Part shown: positions 37,354 to 47,145 of the stretch, piece after piece | Position numbering within the stretch: position 1 is the stretch's first letter | Layout: each line of letters starts with the position of its first letter | Assembly (NCBI GenBank): GCA_963931925.1 | Contig: OZ007573.1 | Coordinates: 44,289,124-44,353,123, forward strand | Length of the DNA: 64,000 bases | Direction of reading: 5' to 3' | Source: Onchidella celtica | Lineage: Eukaryota > Mollusca > Gastropoda > Systellommatophora > Onchidiidae | The notes under the pieces: model-generated | Database searches by the model: none | Seen by the model: the letters and a program-made list of their open reading frames with translations, nothing else | What the model was told of the DNA's origin: nothing | Program-made: the position numbers and the translations under genes

Positions 37354-39859
37354 ATTCATAGTGTTCGCCCATGGTGACGAACGCCGTCTTGGGAATGTCT
37401 TGCTCTCGAACTTTCACTTGCCAGTATCCCTTGCTCAGGTCAATCCGAGAGACTAATTTTCCTCTCGAGAGACTCTGAAACACTTCTAAAGGCGCTGCTG
37501 TCGGATGAGGGTCGAATACTGTGATCTTGTTTAACCTCCTGTAGTCGATGCAGACTCGGTTGGATCCGTCCTTCTTCTTGACGACAACAATAGGTGAAGC
37601 ATAAGCTGATGAGCTCCTTCGAATGATGCCCAGCCGTTCCATGGTGCTAAGCTCCTCCTTCAATGAGTCGCGCATAGCGTAGGGCACCGGGTATGGTCGT
37701 TGACGAACTGGTACTTCTGTCGTCAGGTCGATGCGATGTTCACCCAACTGACAGCATCCAGGGAGATTGGTGAAGACGTGCTGGTAATTCTTCACCACAT
37801 CGCAGAGTTCTTGACGTTGTTCCGATGTCAGTTGCGTTCCATACTGGACATCTCTGTAGCCTTCATTCTGGTCCCAGCTTCCTAGGTCGGCAAGGGCCTC
37901 CGTCGTTCCACCGTTGTCGCCTTCCAGGTCGCAGTCCTCGATGACTGTCATGCCAGCTGACTCCACGGGTTGACTCTTGTCCATCATGTCGTCCTCTGCC
38001 AGTCCACTCTCAGCACTATCACCGCCGCCGTCCTTTATGGCGTTGACATGTTCAGGCGTGGTATCTCTCCTACTGTTGTCCATCCCACACATCTCGGTCA
38101 CAATAGGTCTCGGTTCCATTGCCACTGCTGCTGCTTTTGACGTCCTTGGAATGTATCTCTTGAGGAGGTTGGCGTGCAAGGTCTTTTCTTTTGCACCCAT
38201 CTTGACTCTATAGTCGTTAACACCGACAACTGAGACTACCTTATATGGTCCCTTCCATTGGACTAGGAGCTTGTTAGTGTTCGTCGGCAGTAGCACCAAC
38301 ACTTCATCTCCGGGGCGGAACTTCCTCTCTCGCGCCTTCCGGTCGTAATAGGTCTTCTGTCTACCTTGAGCCTTGGAGAGTTCTTCCGTCGCTAACTTCC
38401 ATGTGTCCTCCAGCCTCTCACGTAGTTCCATGACGTACTGGTAACTGGTCTTCGTTTCCGGCTCCTCTACGTCTTTGGTCCATAGTTGACGTAAGATGTG
38501 CATGGGTCCTCTCACAGTTCTCCCATACAGCAACTCGAATGGGGCAAACTTGGTCGACTCTTGAGGAACTTCACGATATGCGAAGCGCAGCGGGTTGATG
38601 TATCTATGCCACTGCTTGGGTTGCTCTGCGCACAGTCGCCTTAAGGTCTTCTTCAGTGTCCCGTTAAATCGCTCCACCAACCCGTTGCACATAGGGTGGT
38701 AGACTGTAGTGGTCGACTGTCGAATTCCCAGTAGTCTATTCGTTTCCTTCATGACATCTGACATAAACTGGGTCCCTTGGTCGGACAAGATCTCTTCGGG
38801 CACACCCAAACGGCTGTAGATGTTCACTAAGGCTTCTGCTACCGTTTCTGCGTCGATCTTCTTCAAGGGTGTGGCTTCGGGGTAACGAGTAGCGTAGTCT
38901 ATGTACACCAGGATATACCGATGTCCACCTTCACTTGGGGGGTCGATAGGTCCTACTAAGTCCACGGCCACTCGCCTAAATGGTACGTCCACTACTGGCA
39001 TACTCTGCAGGTGCACCTTTGGTGTCGCTCCTTTGTTCACCGTCCTCTGACATATGTCGCATGAGCGGCAGTATCTCGCGACGTCACCTTCAATTCCAGG
39101 CCAATAAAAATTGCTCATAACTCTGTCTTTGGTTTTCTTCACGCCGAGGTGTCCTCCGACGATCGAGTCGTGGGCTACACTCAGTACATACTCTCTCAGT
39201 TTCTCGGGTAGTACCACTTGCCTTATAACAGTCGCCTGTCTCAGGTCCTTGTAGATCCGGTACAGTACTCCTCCATGTTTCTCAAAATGAACAGATTTAT
39301 TGCCTCTATTAGTTGGGATCTTCTTCTGCTCTAACTTCCTTATGACTTCGTCTTCTTCTTGGAGTCGGATAAGTTCCTCTCTATCCACTCCCGCGTGCCG
39401 TTCTGCCCTCGGCACCTTCAGCGACGTAGACCGGTCCTTCCTCTTCTCCTGGGCCCTCGTGGTCACCGCTCCTACCATCACCTCAGTATCAGGGTCGTAC
39501 GGATCCTTCGCTCCGTCCACGTTCCCGACTACAAGGTCGCAGATGGTCTCCGGGAGACACAGCGCCGTCACTTTGCCCGTCAGGTAAGGCGTCTTCACGT
39601 CGATAACGGCTTCCTCCGCCGCTAGCAAGGAGTTATCGATCCTCGCGATAAGTTTCTTCCCACCGGTGAGCTGTCCGTCGTCCACCAGTGCTCGCCGCAC
39701 CACTACACCTTCACAGCCGGTATCTCTTAGGACATCTGCCGCTCGATTTCCAATCAAGCCCTTCATTACTGGTAACTTCAGTTTCTCCACGGTCCTTCCG
39801 TCACTGCATCCTCCGCACGTAACAGGCACCGCTAACTGTAGCTTCCCGTCCTTCATTAC
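37238..39859 (-). pseudogene. Antisense protease-integrase-RT fragment of Gag-Pol
   Basis: On the minus strand this fragment stays open from just before the MKDGKLQLAV stretch ahead of the protease, through the DTG motif, HHCC finger, DDE core, GPY module and linker to RT ending at YVDDLLIH, where it meets the inverted sense copy. Gag and the zinc knuckles are missing at its start and RNase H is missing at its end. RT reads LVSRIDLSKG where the complete copy reads LFSRIDLSKG. Its protease-integrase part shares all the private residues of the sense copy at 34645-37237, so the two are duplicates of one source sequence in opposite orientation. Confidence 0.9.
38422..39859 (-). repeat. Right arm of a 1438-bp inverted repeat
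   Basis: Partner of 35800-37237. The arm ends where a 22-bp piece of integrase sequence in the opposite orientation (39860-39881) begins. Confidence 0.88.
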
Positions 39860-39881
39860 CTCGATCGTCGGAGGACACCTC

Positions 39882-40020
39882 AGCGAGAAAAAAAACTACT
39901 CACTAGAAAAGAAGGTCAGGTCACGGAGTACAATACACTCTGGCGGTTGTCAAATGAACACATGCTCACCAGTGTAACACGAAAACGGGGGAGGGCAAGG
40001 GATAGCTTGCAGATGCTACA
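39882..40020 (-). repeat. Truncated LTR start (139 bp)
   Basis: Read on the minus strand it runs from the tip TGTAGCATCTGC through the first 139 bp of U3 and then stops. It appears identical to the same part of the LTR at 33941 and is preceded by the usual polypurine tract, so it is the stump of a 3' LTR. Confidence 0.88.
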
Positions 40021-40498
40021 CAACTCCCCAATTTAAGTTGAATATTTTTCAACTCCAAAACATTATTCAGCGTCTGCAATATCTTGAAATAATCTTATAG
40101 CACTCCCAATCTCACAAAGGTAGTTGCTAATTCTATTACAATTAATAACAATTTCAGTGTCTTCCCGAATGTCATCACAAATACAATACAATGCAGTATC
40201 CTTTGCATCACTAATACCATAACTAATACAATACCGTCATTGCTTCCCAATAGTAAACATTAGGCCTACTAGTCAAAATAACACAACGCCACCACTGTGG
40301 TGAAACAATGGTCAATGATATTATTACAAATCATATAAGGTGAAACGATGGCCCATCGTTTACATAATGCTTCGTGCACGAATCATAGCATATAACTTGT
40401 TGTACATAACATGGTTATCTCCAACATGTATAACTCATACGTACAATGACAAAAATACCAATACATACCGACCACTGATTAGGGTCTTTCTTCATCAT
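40021..40498 (-). repeat. 3' untranslated region of the host copy, distal part
   Basis: It aligns with 41103-41580 of the complete element with a few differences. It contains no ORF. It is cut by the nested insertion and resumes at 47146. The AT-rich stretch carries the ATCAT target site. Confidence 0.88.
40494..40498. repeat. Target-site duplication, left copy (ATCAT)
   Basis: ATCAT lies immediately outside the 3' LTR and is repeated at 47141-47145 outside the 5' LTR. The uninterrupted target is visible inside the complete element's own 3' untranslated region, around 41576-41590 (TTCATCATATTAGGTCAA). This shows that the insertion went into another copy of the family. Confidence 0.93.
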
Positions 40499-41102
40499 TG
40501 TAACAGCTGAGGTTGTTCTAGCACGTTATAGTAGGGGGGAGTTAGTTGATCTAACTACAACCCTTTAGAAAACGAAACTATTACAGCTGTAAAATAAATA
40601 AACACGAGATCCGACGATAGATTAAATAATACTAAAGTTTAATAACTGTATAGTGAACAATAAATTACTAGGAAGACGCCAGCGAAACTAAATATCTACG
40701 CCACACAAAAGGAAACTCACTTACTCACCCCCCAACCACTCACACAGGTCTATATATATAAACATTTCTATAGAAAGTTCCCGAAATAAACGTTACCTTT
40801 GCCCTCGCACAAACTAACCAATCACGCATCAATACGTCATCAGGTTACATCACCCAAGGCCAAATCTGGCGTAAACATTCGTTTCCACAACGTTATCGAA
40901 CATTCGGGAACATAATAATATTTACTGAACGAGTCAAAACACCTGACAACAAGCGAGCGAGGAAAAAAACTACTCACTAGAAAAGAAGGTCAGGTCACGG
41001 AGTACAGTCAACAATAAAATGAAAAAAGTAGTGGACACATGCTCAGCCACCAGCACAACAACAAAACCGGGGGAGGGCAAGGGGTAGCCCGCAGATGCTA
41101 CA
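40499..41102 (-). repeat. 3' LTR of the complete element
   Basis: It is 604 bp and nearly identical to the 5' LTR at 46536-47140. The differences I could see are AAAATAAATAAACACG versus TAATAAATAAATACG, one C-run versus CACC difference, and CATAATAAT versus CATACTAAT. It follows a polypurine tract directly and is bounded on the outside by the ATCAT duplication. Confidence 0.93.
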
Positions 41103-41116
41103 CAACTCCCCAATTT
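41103..41116 (-). other. Polypurine tract next to 3' LTR
   Basis: On the minus strand the sequence AATTGGGGAGTTG directly precedes the LTR tip TGTAGC. The position and purine run fit the plus-strand primer of an LTR retrotransposon. The same tract precedes the truncated LTR at 40020. Confidence 0.75.
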
Positions 41117-41870
41117 AAGTTGAATATCTTTCAACTCCAAAACATTATACAGCGTCTGCACTATCGTGAAATAATCTTATAGCACTCCCAATCTCACAAA
41201 GGTAGTTGCTAATTCTATTACGATTATTAACAATTTCAGTGCCTTCCCAAATTTCATCGCAAATACAATACAATGCAATATCCTTTGCATCACTAGTACC
41301 ATAACTAATACAATACCGTCATTGCTTCCCAATAGTAAACAGTAGGTCTACTAGTCAAAATAACACAACGCCACCACTGTGGTGAAACAATGGTAAATGA
41401 TATTATTACAAATCATATAAGGTGAAACGATGGCCCATCGTTACACAATGCTTCGTGCACGAATCATAGCATATAACTTGTTGTACATAACATGGTTATC
41501 TCCAAAATGTATAACTCATACGTACAATGGCAAAAATACCAATACATACCGACCACTGATTAGGGTCTTTTCTTCATCATATTAGGTCAACACAAGTTAC
41601 AACAATGCAATATAACACAAACACTGCTTGCTCGCAGTCCCCATTTGGGTTACATTTTCCAAAAATTACACAAAGTTCCATTGGTAACTAATATGACATA
41701 GCATAAAACCAAAATGTGACTAACACATCATGACTCCATATCAGCCATCAATTCAGTATTCAATCACAGATGAACTATGTCCCCAATTACAGTACAATAC
41801 TGCCGTCCTAGAAATTCATCCAGTAGGCAAAAGTATGGGTTACAATGCATTTCACTGATAGTGTACTACT

Positions 41871-44800
41871 TTAAAATACCCTGCTCAGGAAATCGGCACA
41901 GACATTTTCTCTGCCTTTTACGTAGTGAATCCTGAATCGATAAGACTGTAAAAATAAACTCCATCGTAATAACTTTGGACTGTCAAACTTGGCAGAGTTC
42001 AAAAACTCTAATGACCGATGGTCAGTTTGGAGCACAAACTCCTTTCCATACAAATACAAAGTAAACTTTTTTACAGCCCAAACAATAGCTAAACATTCGC
42101 GCTCTGAGACCGAATATTTTGTCTCACGAGGCAATAGCTTACGACTAGCATATGCCACAGGGTACAACTTTCCCTCGTGTTCCTGCATAAGACTAGCGCC
42201 TAATCCGCGATCTGATGCATCAGTTGCTAAGACAAACTCTTTGGAAAAATCTGGCAAACATGACACGGGTTTGGAGATAATGACGTTCTTCAAAGAGGTG
42301 TACGCTTTCTCCTGCGTTTCATCCCACTGAACTATATTGCGCTGACCCTTTCTAAGTAAATCAGACAATGGTGATGCAATCGCTGAAAAGTTAGGAATAA
42401 ATTCATGGTAATATCCCACTAATCCTAAGAATGCTTTCACTTCCTTCTTAGTGGTGGGTCTGGGTGCGTCTCGTACCTTACATACATTCTCTTCTAACAG
42501 GCCAATCATACCTTCTCCCACTAAGTGTCCAACAAAGTCTACTTCAGACGTTCCAATCAGACACTTCGATGGTCTTGCAGTTAATCCAGCTTGGTCCATC
42601 CTCTGCAGTAAGTCCTTGAGAGTCTTCACATGCTCGTCGAATGTCTCTGTATGAATCAGCAGGTCGTCCACATATGCTGTCACATTGTTCATTCCACGGA
42701 TCAATGGCTTTACGATCCTGTTCAGTGTGGCTCCTGAGTTCATCATCCCAAAAGGCATCCGAATGAATTCATAGTGTTCGCCCATGGTGACGAACGCCGT
42801 CTTGGGAATGTCTTGCTCTCGAACTTTCACTTGCCAGTATCCCTTGCTCAGGTCAATCCGAGAGAATAATTTTCCTCTCGAGAGACTCTGAAACACTTCT
42901 GATGGCGCTGCTGTCGGATGAGGGTCGAATACTGTGATCTTGTTTAACCTCCTGTAGTCGATGCAGACTCGGTTGGATCCGTCCTTCTTCTTGACGACAA
43001 CAATAGGTGAAGCATAAGCTGATGAGCTCCTTCGAATGATGCCCAGCCGTTCCATGGTGCTAAGCTCCTCCTTCAATGAGTCGCGCATAGCGTAGGGCAC
43101 CGGGTATGGTCGTTGACGAACTGGTACCTCTGTCGTCAGGTCGATGCGATGTTCACCCAACTGGCAGCATCCAGGAAGATTGGTGAAGACGTGCTGGTAA
43201 TTCTTCACCACATTGCAGAGTTCTTGACGTTGTTCCGATGTCAGTTGCGTTCCATACTGGACATCTCTGTAGCCTTCATTCTGGTCCCAGCTTCCTAGGT
43301 CGGCAAGGTCCTCCGTCGTTCCACCGTTGTCGCCTTCCAGGTCGCAGTCCTCGATGACTGTCATGCCAGCTGACTCCACGGGTTGACTCTTGCCCATCAT
43401 GTCGTCCTCTGCCAGTCCACTCTCAGCACTGTCACCGCCGCCGTCCTTTATGGCGTTGACATGTTCAGGCGCGGTATCTCTCCTACTGTTGTCCATCCCA
43501 CACATCTCGGTCACAATAGGTCTCGGTTCCATTGCCACTGCTGCTGCTTTTGACGTCCTTGGAATGTATCTCTTGAGGAGGTTGGCGTGCAACGTCTTTT
43601 CTTTTGCACCCATCTTGACTCTATAGTCGTTAACACCGACAACTGAGACTACCTTATATGGTCCCTTCCATTGGACTAGGAGCTTGTTAGTGTTCGTCGG
43701 CAGTAGCACCAACACTTCATCTCCGGGGCGGAACTTCCTCTCTCGCGCTTTCCGGTCGTAGTAGGTCTTCTGTCTACCTTGAGCCTTGGAGAGTTCTTCC
43801 GTCGCTAACTTCCATGTGTCCTCCAGCCTCTCACGTAGTTCCATGACGTACTGGTAACTGGTCTTCGTTTCCGGCTCCTCTACGTCCTTGGTCCATAGTT
43901 GACGTAAGATGTGCATGGGTCCTCTCACAGTTCTCCCATACAGCAACTCGAATGGGGCAAACTTGGTCGACTCTTGAGGAACTTCACGATATGCGAAGAG
44001 CAGCGGGTTGATGTATCTGTGCCACTGCTTGGGTTGCTCTGCGCACAGTCGCCTTAAGGTCTTCTTCAGTGTGCCGTTAAATCGCTCCACCAACCCGTTG
44101 CACATAGGGTGGTAGACTGTAGTGGTCGACTGTCGAATTCCCAGTAGTCTGTTCGTTTCCTTCATGACATCTGACATAAACTGGGTCCCTTGGTCGGACA
44201 AGATCTCTTCGGGCATACCCAAACGGCTGTAGATGTTCACTAAGGCTTCTGCTACCGTTTCTGCGTCGATCTTCTTCAAGGGTGTGGCTTCGGGGTAACG
44301 AGTAGCGTAGTCTATGTACACCAGGATATACCGATGTCCACCTTCACTTGGGGGGTCGATAGGTCCTACTAAGTCCACGGCCACTCGCCTAAATGGTACG
44401 TCCACTACTGGCATACTCTGCAGGTGCACCTTTGGTGTCGCTCCTTTGTTCACTGTCCTCTGGCATATGTCGCATGAGCGGCAGTATCTCGCGACGTCAC
44501 CTTCAATTCCAGGCCAATAAAAATTGCTCATAACTCTGTCTTTGGTTTTCTTCACGCCGAGGTGTCCTCCGACGATCGAGTCGTGGGCTACACTCATTAC
44601 ATACTCTCTCAGTTTCTCGGGTAGTACCACTTGCCTTATAACAGTCGCCTGTCTCAGGTCCTTGTAGATCCGGTACAGTACTCCTCCATGTTTCTCAAAA
44701 TGAACAGATTTATTGCCTCTATTAGTTGGGATCTTCTTCTGCTCTAACTTCCTAATGACTTCGTCTTCTTCTTGGAGTCGGATAAGTTCCTCTCTATCCA

Positions 44801-46427
44801 CTCCCGCGTGCCGTTCTGCCCTCGGCACCTTCAGCGACGTAGACCGGTCCTTCCTCTTCTCCTGGGCCCTCGTGGTCACCGCTCCTACCATCACCTCAGT
44901 ATCAGGGTCGTACGGATCCTTCGCTCCGACCACGTTCCCGACCAATAGGTCGCAGATGGTCTCCGGGAGACACAGCGCCGTCACTTTGCCCGTCAGGTAA
45001 GGCGTCTTCACGTCGATAACGGCTTCTTCCGCCGCTAGCAAGGAGTTATCGATCCTCGCGATAAGTTTCTTCCCACCGGTGAGCTGTCCGTCGTCCACCA
45101 GTGCTCGCCGCACCACTACACCTTCACAGCCGGTATCTCTTAGGACATCTACCGCTCGATTTCCAATCAAGCCCTTCATCACCGGTAACTTCAGCTTCTC
45201 CACGGTCCTTCCGTCACTGCATCCTCCGCACGTAACAGGCACCGCTAACTGTAGCTTCCCGTCCTTCATTACCGCTTGAACGTTGATGCTGGTGTCAGCC
45301 GTCGTCACATCTTGTCTTGACGACTCGTCCGCCGCTATAACTACGGCCGCCGCCGCCTTGTTCGGCTTGCCTCGTCCCATATCCTTCTGGGCTGGACACA
45401 TCCTCCGAACGTGGCCTGGCTTTCCACAAAGGTAACATTTCAACTCACCTTTGTCGTTTAACTTTGCACGACACTCCGTCGCCTTGTGTCCCGGCCTCTG
45501 GCACCTATGGCAGACCTGTGGGCTTCTGTCTCCGTTGGGCCTCTGTCGCACTGGCCGGCTCTGCAGTCTGGCGCTCCCGCTGAGCGTCCGGTTCCTCGCT
45601 ACCAGGTACGCCTCCGCTGAATCTGCGATGTCCTGTAGCGTCTTTGGTTTCCTCTCCCTCACATGGGTTGCAAGGTCTGGTGGGCAGGCATCCATGAATT
45701 GCTCTCTGACGAACAGATCTCTCACTCCTTCGTAGGTCTCCTCCGTCTTCGACAGCTTTATCCACCTCTCTAGATAGGTCTTGATCCTGGTCAAAAACAT
45801 TCCAACATCTTCTCCATCTTCAGGCTTACCTTGTCTGAACATGAGTCTGTATCCGTCCTCTGACAGGTTGTACCTCTTCTGCAACGCTTCCTTGACCTTG
45901 TCGTAGTCCTTGGCTTCGTCGATCGGTAGTCTGCAGAAGCACTCCAAAGCTCTCCCGGTCAGCAGGGCAGACAATGATGTCGTCCAGGTGGATCTGGGCC
46001 ATTCAGCTGTCTCGGCAAACCTCTCAAACCGCAGCAACCAGCTATCCAGATCGTCCTTCTTGTCCTGAAATGCAGGTAGCTTGGGTCTCTTGGAACTGGC
46101 GTGGTCGTCGGTCTTCTGCGCTGAGTCGTTGCCTCCACGTTGCTGGCGCATCCTCTCTATCTCCAACTCGTGGTTCATCTTTTCCCTTTCCAGCTGTCGT
46201 TCAGCCTCCTTCTCTTGTCGTTCAGCCTCCTTCTCTTGTCGTTCAGCCTCCTTCTCTTGTCGTTCAGCCTCCTTCTCATGAGCCTGTCGTTCAGCCTCCT
46301 TCTCCTGTCGTTGAGCCTCCAGCTGTCTTTCTCTTTCTAGGCCTTCACGGAGGTAGTCCCGTCTCTCCTGCCCAGTGAGTTCCATGGCGTCCGCTTCCTG
46401 GCTAAGCCTTCCAATAGCCTCTGACAT
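41871..46427 (-). CDS. Gag-Pol polyprotein, 1518 aa, integrase placed before reverse transcriptase
   Basis: This polyprotein drives retrotransposition: capsid, protease, integrase, reverse transcriptase and RNase H. Residues 20-95 are a charged coiled-coil-like stretch with several EKEAERQ repeats. Residues 100-278 are capsid-like, and 195-278 resemble a SCAN domain (EQFMD and LATHVRERKPKTLQD-type text). Two CCHC zinc knuckles lie at 306-319 and 331-344. The aspartic protease motif DTG is at 431-433. Integrase has an HHCC zinc finger (H615, H622, C652, C655), a catalytic D685-x59-D745-x35-E781 triad and a GPY module at 922-924. An acidic linker follows. RT has D1192 (RIDLSKGYWQ) and YVDD at 1252-1255; RNase H has D1403 and D1469. 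Ty3/gypsy elements normally carry integrase after RNase H; here it comes first, as in Ty1/copia and in the Gmr1 group. Gag and Pol share one frame with no stop or frameshift between them. The start ATG lies about 90 bp after the primer-binding site and is conserved in the other copy that keeps this end. Confidence 0.95.
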   Translation of the reverse strand: MSEAIGRLSQEADAMELTGQERRDYLREGLERERQLEAQRQEKEAERQAHEKEAERQEKEAERQEKEAERQEKEAERQLEREKMNHELEIERMRQQRGGNDSAQKTDDHASSKRPKLPAFQDKKDDLDSWLLRFERFAETAEWPRSTWTTSLSALLTGRALECFCRLPIDEAKDYDKVKEALQKRYNLSEDGYRLMFRQGKPEDGEDVGMFLTRIKTYLERWIKLSKTEETYEGVRDLFVREQFMDACPPDLATHVRERKPKTLQDIADSAEAYLVARNRTLSGSARLQSRPVRQRPNGDRSPQVCHRCQRPGHKATECRAKLNDKGELKCYLCGKPGHVRRMCPAQKDMGRGKPNKAAAAVVIAADESSRQDVTTADTSINVQAVMKDGKLQLAVPVTCGGCSDGRTVEKLKLPVMKGLIGNRAVDVLRDTGCEGVVVRRALVDDGQLTGGKKLIARIDNSLLAAEEAVIDVKTPYLTGKVTALCLPETICDLLVGNVVGAKDPYDPDTEVMVGAVTTRAQEKRKDRSTSLKVPRAERHAGVDREELIRLQEEDEVIRKLEQKKIPTNRGNKSVHFEKHGGVLYRIYKDLRQATVIRQVVLPEKLREYVMSVAHDSIVGGHLGVKKTKDRVMSNFYWPGIEGDVARYCRSCDICQRTVNKGATPKVHLQSMPVVDVPFRRVAVDLVGPIDPPSEGGHRYILVYIDYATRYPEATPLKKIDAETVAEALVNIYSRLGMPEEILSDQGTQFMSDVMKETNRLLGIRQSTTTVYHPMCNGLVERFNGTLKKTLRRLCAEQPKQWHRYINPLLFAYREVPQESTKFAPFELLYGRTVRGPMHILRQLWTKDVEEPETKTSYQYVMELRERLEDTWKLATEELSKAQGRQKTYYDRKARERKFRPGDEVLVLLPTNTNKLLVQWKGPYKVVSVVGVNDYRVKMGAKEKTLHANLLKRYIPRTSKAAAVAMEPRPIVTEMCGMDNSRRDTAPEHVNAIKDGGGDSAESGLAEDDMMGKSQPVESAGMTVIEDCDLEGDNGGTTEDLADLGSWDQNEGYRDVQYGTQLTSEQRQELCNVVKNYQHVFTNLPGCCQLGEHRIDLTTEVPVRQRPYPVPYAMRDSLKEELSTMERLGIIRRSSSAYASPIVVVKKKDGSNRVCIDYRRLNKITVFDPHPTAAPSEVFQSLSRGKLFSRIDLSKGYWQVKVREQDIPKTAFVTMGEHYEFIRMPFGMMNSGATLNRIVKPLIRGMNNVTAYVDDLLIHTETFDEHVKTLKDLLQRMDQAGLTARPSKCLIGTSEVDFVGHLVGEGMIGLLEENVCKVRDAPRPTTKKEVKAFLGLVGYYHEFIPNFSAIASPLSDLLRKGQRNIVQWDETQEKAYTSLKNVIISKPVSCLPDFSKEFVLATDASDRGLGASLMQEHEGKLYPVAYASRKLLPRETKYSVSERECLAIVWAVKKFTLYLYGKEFVLQTDHRSLEFLNSAKFDSPKLLRWSLFLQSYRFRIHYVKGRENVCADFLSRVF

Positions 46428-46514
46428 GTTGTAGATAGCTTGTCGATGATATTCTACAATAAACTATGTAAATAAATCTAGTAATTTTGATCTGGTCCGC
46501 TCGAATATGGTCGG

Positions 46515-46532
46515 ATCCCGGACGAGCCCCCA
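46515..46532 (-). other. Primer-binding site, tRNA-Pro type
   Basis: Read on the minus strand the 18 bases are TGGGGGCTCGTCCGGGAT, three bases after the LTR end. This is the same 18-mer used by murine leukaemia virus to bind the 3' end of tRNA-Pro, so minus-strand DNA synthesis is probably primed by tRNA-Pro. Confidence 0.9.
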
Positions 46533-46535
46533 ATA

Positions 46536-47140
46536 TGTAACAGCTGAGGTTGTTCTAGCACGTTATAGTAGGGGGGAGTTAGTTGATCTAACTACAACCC
46601 TTTAGAAAACGAAACTATTACAGCTGTATAATAAATAAATACGAGATCCGACGATAGATTAAATAATACTAAAGTTTAATAACTGTATAGTGAACAATAA
46701 ATTACTAGGAAGACGCCAGCGAAACTAAATATCTACGCCACACAAAAGGAAACTCACTTACTCACCCCACCAACCACTCACACAGGTCTATATATATAAA
46801 CATTTCTATAGAAAGTTCCCGAAATAAACGTTACCTTTGCCCTCGCACAAACTAACCAATCACGCATCAATACGTCATCAGGTTACATCACCCAAGGCCA
46901 AATCTGGCGTAAACATTCGTTTCCACAACGTTATCGAACATTCGGGAACATACTAATATTTACTGAACGAGTCAAAACACCTGACAACAAGCGAGCGAGG
47001 AAAAAAACTACTCACTAGAAAAGAAGGTCAGGTCACGGAGTACAGTCAACAATAAAATGAAAAAAGTAGTGGACACATGCTCAGCCACCAGCACAACAAC
47101 AAAACCGGGGGAGGGCAAGGGGTAGCCCGCAGATGCTACA
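46536..47140 (-). repeat. 5' LTR of the complete element
   Basis: It is 605 bp, beginning TGTAGCATCTGC and ending CAGCTGTTACA when read on the minus strand, so the tips form TGTA...TACA. The primer-binding site follows three bases after the end. Its first 100 bp (U3) differ strongly from the LTRs at 33941 and 48350, while the remainder is nearly the same, so it belongs to a different U3 subtype. A TATATATA motif in the same relative place as in the other LTRs is a likely core promoter. Confidence 0.93.
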
Positions 47141-47145
47141 ATCAT
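47141..47145. repeat. Target-site duplication, right copy (ATCAT)
   Basis: This matches 40494-40498 and is followed by ATTAGGTCAAAACAAG, the continuation of the host copy's 3' untranslated region. Confidence 0.93.

Larger units (their letters stand above)
40499..47140 (-). mobile_element. Complete Gmr1-like Ty3/gypsy LTR retrotransposon (nested, young copy)
   Basis: This is a full-length element of 6642 bp on the minus strand. In element order it has a 5' LTR (46536-47140), a primer-binding site (46515-46532), one gag-pol ORF (41871-46427), a 3' untranslated region of about 770 bp, a polypurine tract and a 3' LTR (40499-41102). It is flanked by the 5-bp duplication ATCAT at 40494-40498 and 47141-47145. 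By eye the two LTRs differ at only about three substitutions and one short indel over 605 bp, which indicates recent insertion. The ORF has no stops or frameshifts, so the copy looks autonomous. The domain order gag-protease-integrase-RT-RNase H combined with gypsy-type proteins places it with the Gmr1-like group. No env-like ORF is present. It sits inside the 3' untranslated region of an older copy of the same family, in the same orientation as the antisense half of that host. Confidence 0.95.

Noticed and set aside
41989..46378. Plus-strand frames of 60-134 codons over the retrotransposon
   Set aside because: Antisense shadows of gag-pol.
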